This document shows positions 60,967 through 64,000 of a DNA stretch of 64,000 nt, one piece after another. Numbering within the stretch: position 1 is the stretch's first letter; each line of letters opens with the position of its first letter. The translations under genes were made by a program, and so were the position numbers. The notes under the pieces are model-generated. The model worked only from the letters and a program-made list of their open reading frames with translations. It searched no databases and was not told where the DNA came from. The DNA is from Paenibacillus endoradicis (lineage in GTDB: Bacteria > Bacillota > Bacilli > Paenibacillales > Paenibacillaceae), in assembly GCF_024721975.1 (NCBI RefSeq), contig NZ_JANQBB010000001.1, positions 310,001 to 374,000 of the forward strand, read 5' to 3'.

Positions 60967-62919
60967 ATGAAAGTTTCTAATGTGACGGTTAGAAGAAGAC
61001 TGTTCACCATTCTCATGTTTGCAATTATCGCTTTTGTTGGTTTAAGTGTTCGGTTAAGTTATGTCCAGCTTATTCAAGGTGCGGAGTTATCAGAGAAAGC
61101 GGAAAATTCTTGGCGCCGTAATATACCTTATGTCGCAAATCGTGGTGAAATATGGGATCGTAATGGAGTACGACTAGCTTATAACGTAAGTACACCGACT
61201 GTGTGGGCCATTCCTGTTCAAGTGAAAGAAAAAGAGAAAACAGCACAAACATTAGCACCATTACTAGATATGACGGTAGATGAAATCTTAACGAAAGTTT
61301 CAAAAACGCAGATGATTATTCAACTAGGTCCTGGTGGTCGTAAGATGACTACGGAGCAGGCGACTACAATTAGAGCTTTAAGTTTACCGGGGATTGTAGT
61401 TGCAGAAGATAATAAGCGTTATTATCCGTATGATCAACTTGCTGCTCATATACTTGGATTTACAGGTATCGACAACCAAGGCTTAACGGGAATGGAACTT
61501 ACCTATAACGAACGATTAACTGGTACGCAAGGAATGGTTTCGTTTCTATCTGATGCTGCCGGTAGACAAATGCCTAACTCATCTGATACATATGTAGAGC
61601 CACAAGAGGGATTGACACTGCAACTTACGATTGATCAGCAAATCCAGACTGTGATGGAACGTGAATTAGATCAAGCGATGACCGGATTGAACGCTAACGC
61701 TGTTATGGCAATAGCGATGAATCCAAATACGGGTGAAATATTAGCAATGGCTAGTAGGCCAGGTTATAGTCCTAGCAATTATCAAGAGGTGGATGCATCA
61801 GTCTACAACCGCAATCTGCCAATTTGGATGACATATGAGCCTGGATCAACTTTCAAAATTATTACGTTAGCTGCTGCGCTTGAAGAGAAGAAGGTTAATT
61901 TACAGACCGATAGCTTTTATGATGGTGGTGCTGTAGAGATTGGTGGAGCTAGACTACGTTGCTGGAAAAAAGGTGGACATGGTAGCCAAAGCTTTTTACA
62001 AGTCGTTGAGAACTCTTGTAATCCAGGGTTTGTAGAACTGGGTAATCGTCTAGGCAAAGATAAACTTTTCGAATATATTAGAAACTTCGGATTCGGAACA
62101 AAAACTGGTATTGATATCGGTGGAGAAGAAAACGGGATTCTATTCAAATTAAGTCAAGTTGGTCCTGTTGAGTTAGCGACAACGGCATTTGGTCAAGGGG
62201 TATCTGTTACTCCGATTCAACAAATTACTGCCGTGTCAGCCGCCGTCAACGGCGGCACGCTTTACAAGCCATATGTCGCCAAAGCTTGGATTAATCGTGA
62301 TACAGGGGAAATAGTACAATCGAATGAACCGACTGTAGTCAGACAAGTAATTTCAGAAGAAACATCTAAGCAAGTTCGTGAGGCGCTAGAAAGTGTTGTA
62401 GCGAAAGGAACAGGCAGAAATGCATTTATAGACGGTTATCGTGTGGGAGGGAAGACAGGGACTGCTCAGAAGGTCATTGACGGCAGGTACTCGACAACCG
62501 AACATATTGTATCGTTTATTGGGGTAGCTCCTGCAGATGATCCTCAAATCGTTATCTACGTTGCAGTAGACAATCCAGAAGGTATTCAATTCGGTGGCGT
62601 TGTTGCGGCACCGATTGTACGTAACATTATGGAAGATGCTCTGCAAATATTAGAAGTACCAAAACGTACAGATCAAATCGATCGCTTATATAAATATGGT
62701 GAAACTCCAATCGTTGAAGTGCCTAATCTTATTGGGCAATCCGTATCTGAAATATATGAAGATATGAATATGAATTTCATGCTTACAAGTGCAGGATCAG
62801 GTAAAGTCGTAATTAAGCAGGCGCCTGCAGCTGGAGAACGTGTTGATCGGGGGTCGACTATACGTATTTACTTAGGGGATGAGGGTGACCTCTCCTTAAA
62901 GGATATTCATAATCACTGA
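60967..62919 (+). CDS. spoVD: Stage V sporulation protein D (SpoVD), class B PBP
   Basis: A 650-residue penicillin-binding protein, with a helix at about residues 12-30, a dimerisation domain, a transpeptidase with EPGSTFK, SCN (ENSCNPGF) and KTGTA, and one C-terminal PASTA repeat (about residues 585-640). The length and single PASTA match SpoVD, which makes spore-cortex peptidoglycan with SpoVE. Cys residues around the active site (SCN) are those that StoA keeps reduced in Bacillus. GGGGG site. After it murE, usual here, is missing. Confidence 0.94.
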   Translation: MKVSNVTVRRRLFTILMFAIIAFVGLSVRLSYVQLIQGAELSEKAENSWRRNIPYVANRGEIWDRNGVRLAYNVSTPTVWAIPVQVKEKEKTAQTLAPLLDMTVDEILTKVSKTQMIIQLGPGGRKMTTEQATTIRALSLPGIVVAEDNKRYYPYDQLAAHILGFTGIDNQGLTGMELTYNERLTGTQGMVSFLSDAAGRQMPNSSDTYVEPQEGLTLQLTIDQQIQTVMERELDQAMTGLNANAVMAIAMNPNTGEILAMASRPGYSPSNYQEVDASVYNRNLPIWMTYEPGSTFKIITLAAALEEKKVNLQTDSFYDGGAVEIGGARLRCWKKGGHGSQSFLQVVENSCNPGFVELGNRLGKDKLFEYIRNFGFGTKTGIDIGGEENGILFKLSQVGPVELATTAFGQGVSVTPIQQITAVSAAVNGGTLYKPYVAKAWINRDTGEIVQSNEPTVVRQVISEETSKQVREALESVVAKGTGRNAFIDGYRVGGKTGTAQKVIDGRYSTTEHIVSFIGVAPADDPQIVIYVAVDNPEGIQFGGVVAAPIVRNIMEDALQILEVPKRTDQIDRLYKYGETPIVEVPNLIGQSVSEIYEDMNMNFMLTSAGSGKVVIKQAPAAGERVDRGSTIRIYLGDEGDLSLKDIHNH

Positions 62920-62920
62920 C

Positions 62921-63084
62921 TGTGATCACGCGGTAACGCGCTGTAGCTTAGTCGGCGTCGAAGATGCCGTCCATCGAAAGCCTGCGTGTGCTCACGTACA
63001 CAAAACGTACGCTGTGCTACTCGTTTTCGCTGGAGGCCATCTTCTTGGCGGGCGACAACCCACGATTTTGAACTTTCATTTGAA
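62921..63084. repeat. GTTCAAAA-family element, single copy at the spoVD-murF gap
   Basis: Begins TGTGATCACGCGG directly after the spoVD stop (left tip GTTCAAAACG missing), then contains GAAGATGCC, GCCTGCGTGTGCTC, CGTACGCTGTGCTACTCG and GGCCATCTTC, and ends GATTTTGAACTTTC. It is the array-type unit with the left 20 bases lost. Confidence 0.85.
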
Positions 63085-63293
63085 GTCTCGTGCTAAAGTT
63101 TCTTCGCTCTTGTAATAGAATCGTACACGTAGCTGGGCTTCGTTTCAAAGTGCTTGATGATTGGGGACTTGGAAGATGACTTCATTAGAAATTTCACATG
63201 AGGTCTTGAAATGACAATTTCTTAGCGATTTATTACTAAATATTTGGTATGTTTCTAACGTGATAGACATAATTGTTAAAAATAGCTATTGAA

Positions 63294-63321
63294 TTGGCAA
63301 GCTATTCAGATGTAGTATAGT
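63294..63321 (+). promoter_or_regulatory. Promoter of murF
   Basis: TTGGCA (63294-63299), a 16-base spacer and TATAGT (63316-63321). The 300 bases from 63085 to 63384 hold nothing else I recognise, and no remnant of murE. Confidence 0.5.
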
Positions 63322-63390
63322 TGACGGGTATAAATATTTGGAAAGAACTAGAGATTGATACATAGTTTTTTCAAGAAGGAGATAATGACA

Positions 63391-64000
63391 TTGATTACTA
63401 GAACAGTTGCGCAGCTCGCAGAGATGAGCGGTGCTATTCTAAAGAGTGATAATACAGAGTTGGTCGTGCAAGGTGTTATGACGGACTCGCGAACTGTGGG
63501 TGGGCAATTGTTCGTTCCGCTTGTAGGGGAACACTCAGATGGTCATCAACATATTTATCATGCTGTAGAAAAGGGCGCAACAGCGGCACTTTGGAAAAAA
63601 GGTGTGCCTGTTCCTGAAGATTTGCCACATATTCCTTTCTTGCTTGTTCGTGATCCATTAGCAGCTTTGCAAAAGCTTGCAATGAATTATCGAAGTGAAT
63701 TATTTACAAGAGTAGTCGCAATTACAGGAAGTAATGGTAAAACAACGACGAAGGATATGACCGCAGCTTTATTATCTACAGTATACAAGGTGAGTAAGAC
63801 ACAAGGGAATTTCAATAATCATATCGGACTTCCATTAACAATTTTGGCATTAGAAGAGGATACAGATATTGTGGTAGTTGAATTGGGAATGAGTGGCTTT
63901 GGTGAAATTGAATTATTAACCCAAATAGCTCAACCTGATGTTGCGATTATTACAAATATCGGCGATGCCCACATGTTGCAACTTGGTAGTCGCAATGGAA
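63391..64000 (+). CDS. murF: UDP-N-acetylmuramoyl-tripeptide--D-alanyl-D-alanine ligase MurF, 3' truncated by window edge
   Basis: The visible 203 residues start with ITRTVAQLAEMSG and contain TDSRTVGGQLFVPL, the ATP motif ITGSNGKTTTKDM, QGNFNNHIGLPLTIL and ELGMSGFGEIELLTQIAQP, which are MurF and not MurE features. It adds D-Ala-D-Ala to the UDP-MurNAc-tripeptide. A TTG at 63391 gives the family's usual N-terminus and sits nine bases from AGGAG; an ATG at 63385 is only three bases from it. The gene runs off the right edge. Confidence 0.93.
   Translation, partial: MITRTVAQLAEMSGAILKSDNTELVVQGVMTDSRTVGGQLFVPLVGEHSDGHQHIYHAVEKGATAALWKKGVPVPEDLPHIPFLLVRDPLAALQKLAMNYRSELFTRVVAITGSNGKTTTKDMTAALLSTVYKVSKTQGNFNNHIGLPLTILALEEDTDIVVVELGMSGFGEIELLTQIAQPDVAIITNIGDAHMLQLGSRNG

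Noticed and set aside
58305..62919. PBP2B and SpoVD as a recent tandem duplication
   Set aside because: The two proteins differ in length, PASTA number and most residues outside the catalytic motifs, which fits the ancient paralogue pair found in spore-formers.
62920..63384. Search for a murE remnant
   Set aside because: No GTNGKTT- or DNPR-like segment can be read in any frame; only the repeat copy and a promoter are seen.

Overview
The window reads as a chromosomal segment of a low-GC, endospore-forming Firmicute, most likely a member of the Paenibacillaceae. The reasons are the cell-division cluster bshC - (ahcY) - mraZ - rsmH - ftsL - PBP2B - spoVD - murF; sporulation genes (spoVD, an rsfA-type regulator, a YhcN/YlaJ lipoprotein); the Bacillus-like order typA - ylaH - LCP - ylaJ - phoH; GGAGG ribosome-binding sites; frequent TTG/GTG starts; and rho-independent terminators after most genes. 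The base composition is A+T rich (estimated by eye, not computed).

Layout. 1-3.1 kb: 3' part of a sugar-acid (or sulfolactate-like) catabolic operon: SDR dehydrogenase, FAH-family hydrolase, and a UxaA-type dehydratase split into a small SAF subunit and a large subunit. 3.1-5.5 kb: a MocR regulator divergent from an EamA exporter, with a perfect palindrome between them. 5.7-11.9 kb: a small acidic protein, an ABC-F ATPase behind a leader with a strong terminator, an SDR/MFS pair, and a soluble PAS chemoreceptor. 12.3-15.5 kb: a large secreted multi-domain protein with duplicated FN3-discoidin modules and a cre-like site. 15.6-18.6 kb: small genes, a decayed acetyltransferase fragment and a TetR regulator.

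18.9-31.0 kb is the most system-like accessory region. It holds a DszC-like acyl-CoA-dehydrogenase-fold monooxygenase, an HpaB-type FADH2 monooxygenase, a five-gene oligopeptide-type ABC importer, two NtaA/DszA-type FMN monooxygenases and a GNAT acetyltransferase. After a terminator and a new promoter comes a stand-alone riboflavin kinase. Together these look like an organosulfur (S-substituted cysteine/sulfone type) uptake and oxidation pathway, comparable in logic to the ytmI operon of Bacillus subtilis.

31-64 kb is mostly core: an MFS transporter, a tandem array of about 186-bp hairpin elements, three identical tRNA-Thr genes, a CNNM/CBS protein, a transglycosylase, iscS-thiI, two divergent TerC proteins, typA-ylaH-LCP-ylaJ-phoH, an anchored solute-binding-like protein, a coiled-coil exported protein, DUF2626, rsfA, panE, DUF3397, bshC, ahcY and the division cluster. 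murE is absent between spoVD and murF, where another copy of the hairpin element lies instead.

The main unexplained structure is a dispersed repeat family with GTTCAAAA-type inverted ends. It occurs as three near-identical tandem copies at 32.5-33.1 kb and as single or broken copies at 6.1, 31.0, 50.2, 51.6, 54.9 and 62.9 kb, always outside genes and often beside a transcription terminator.
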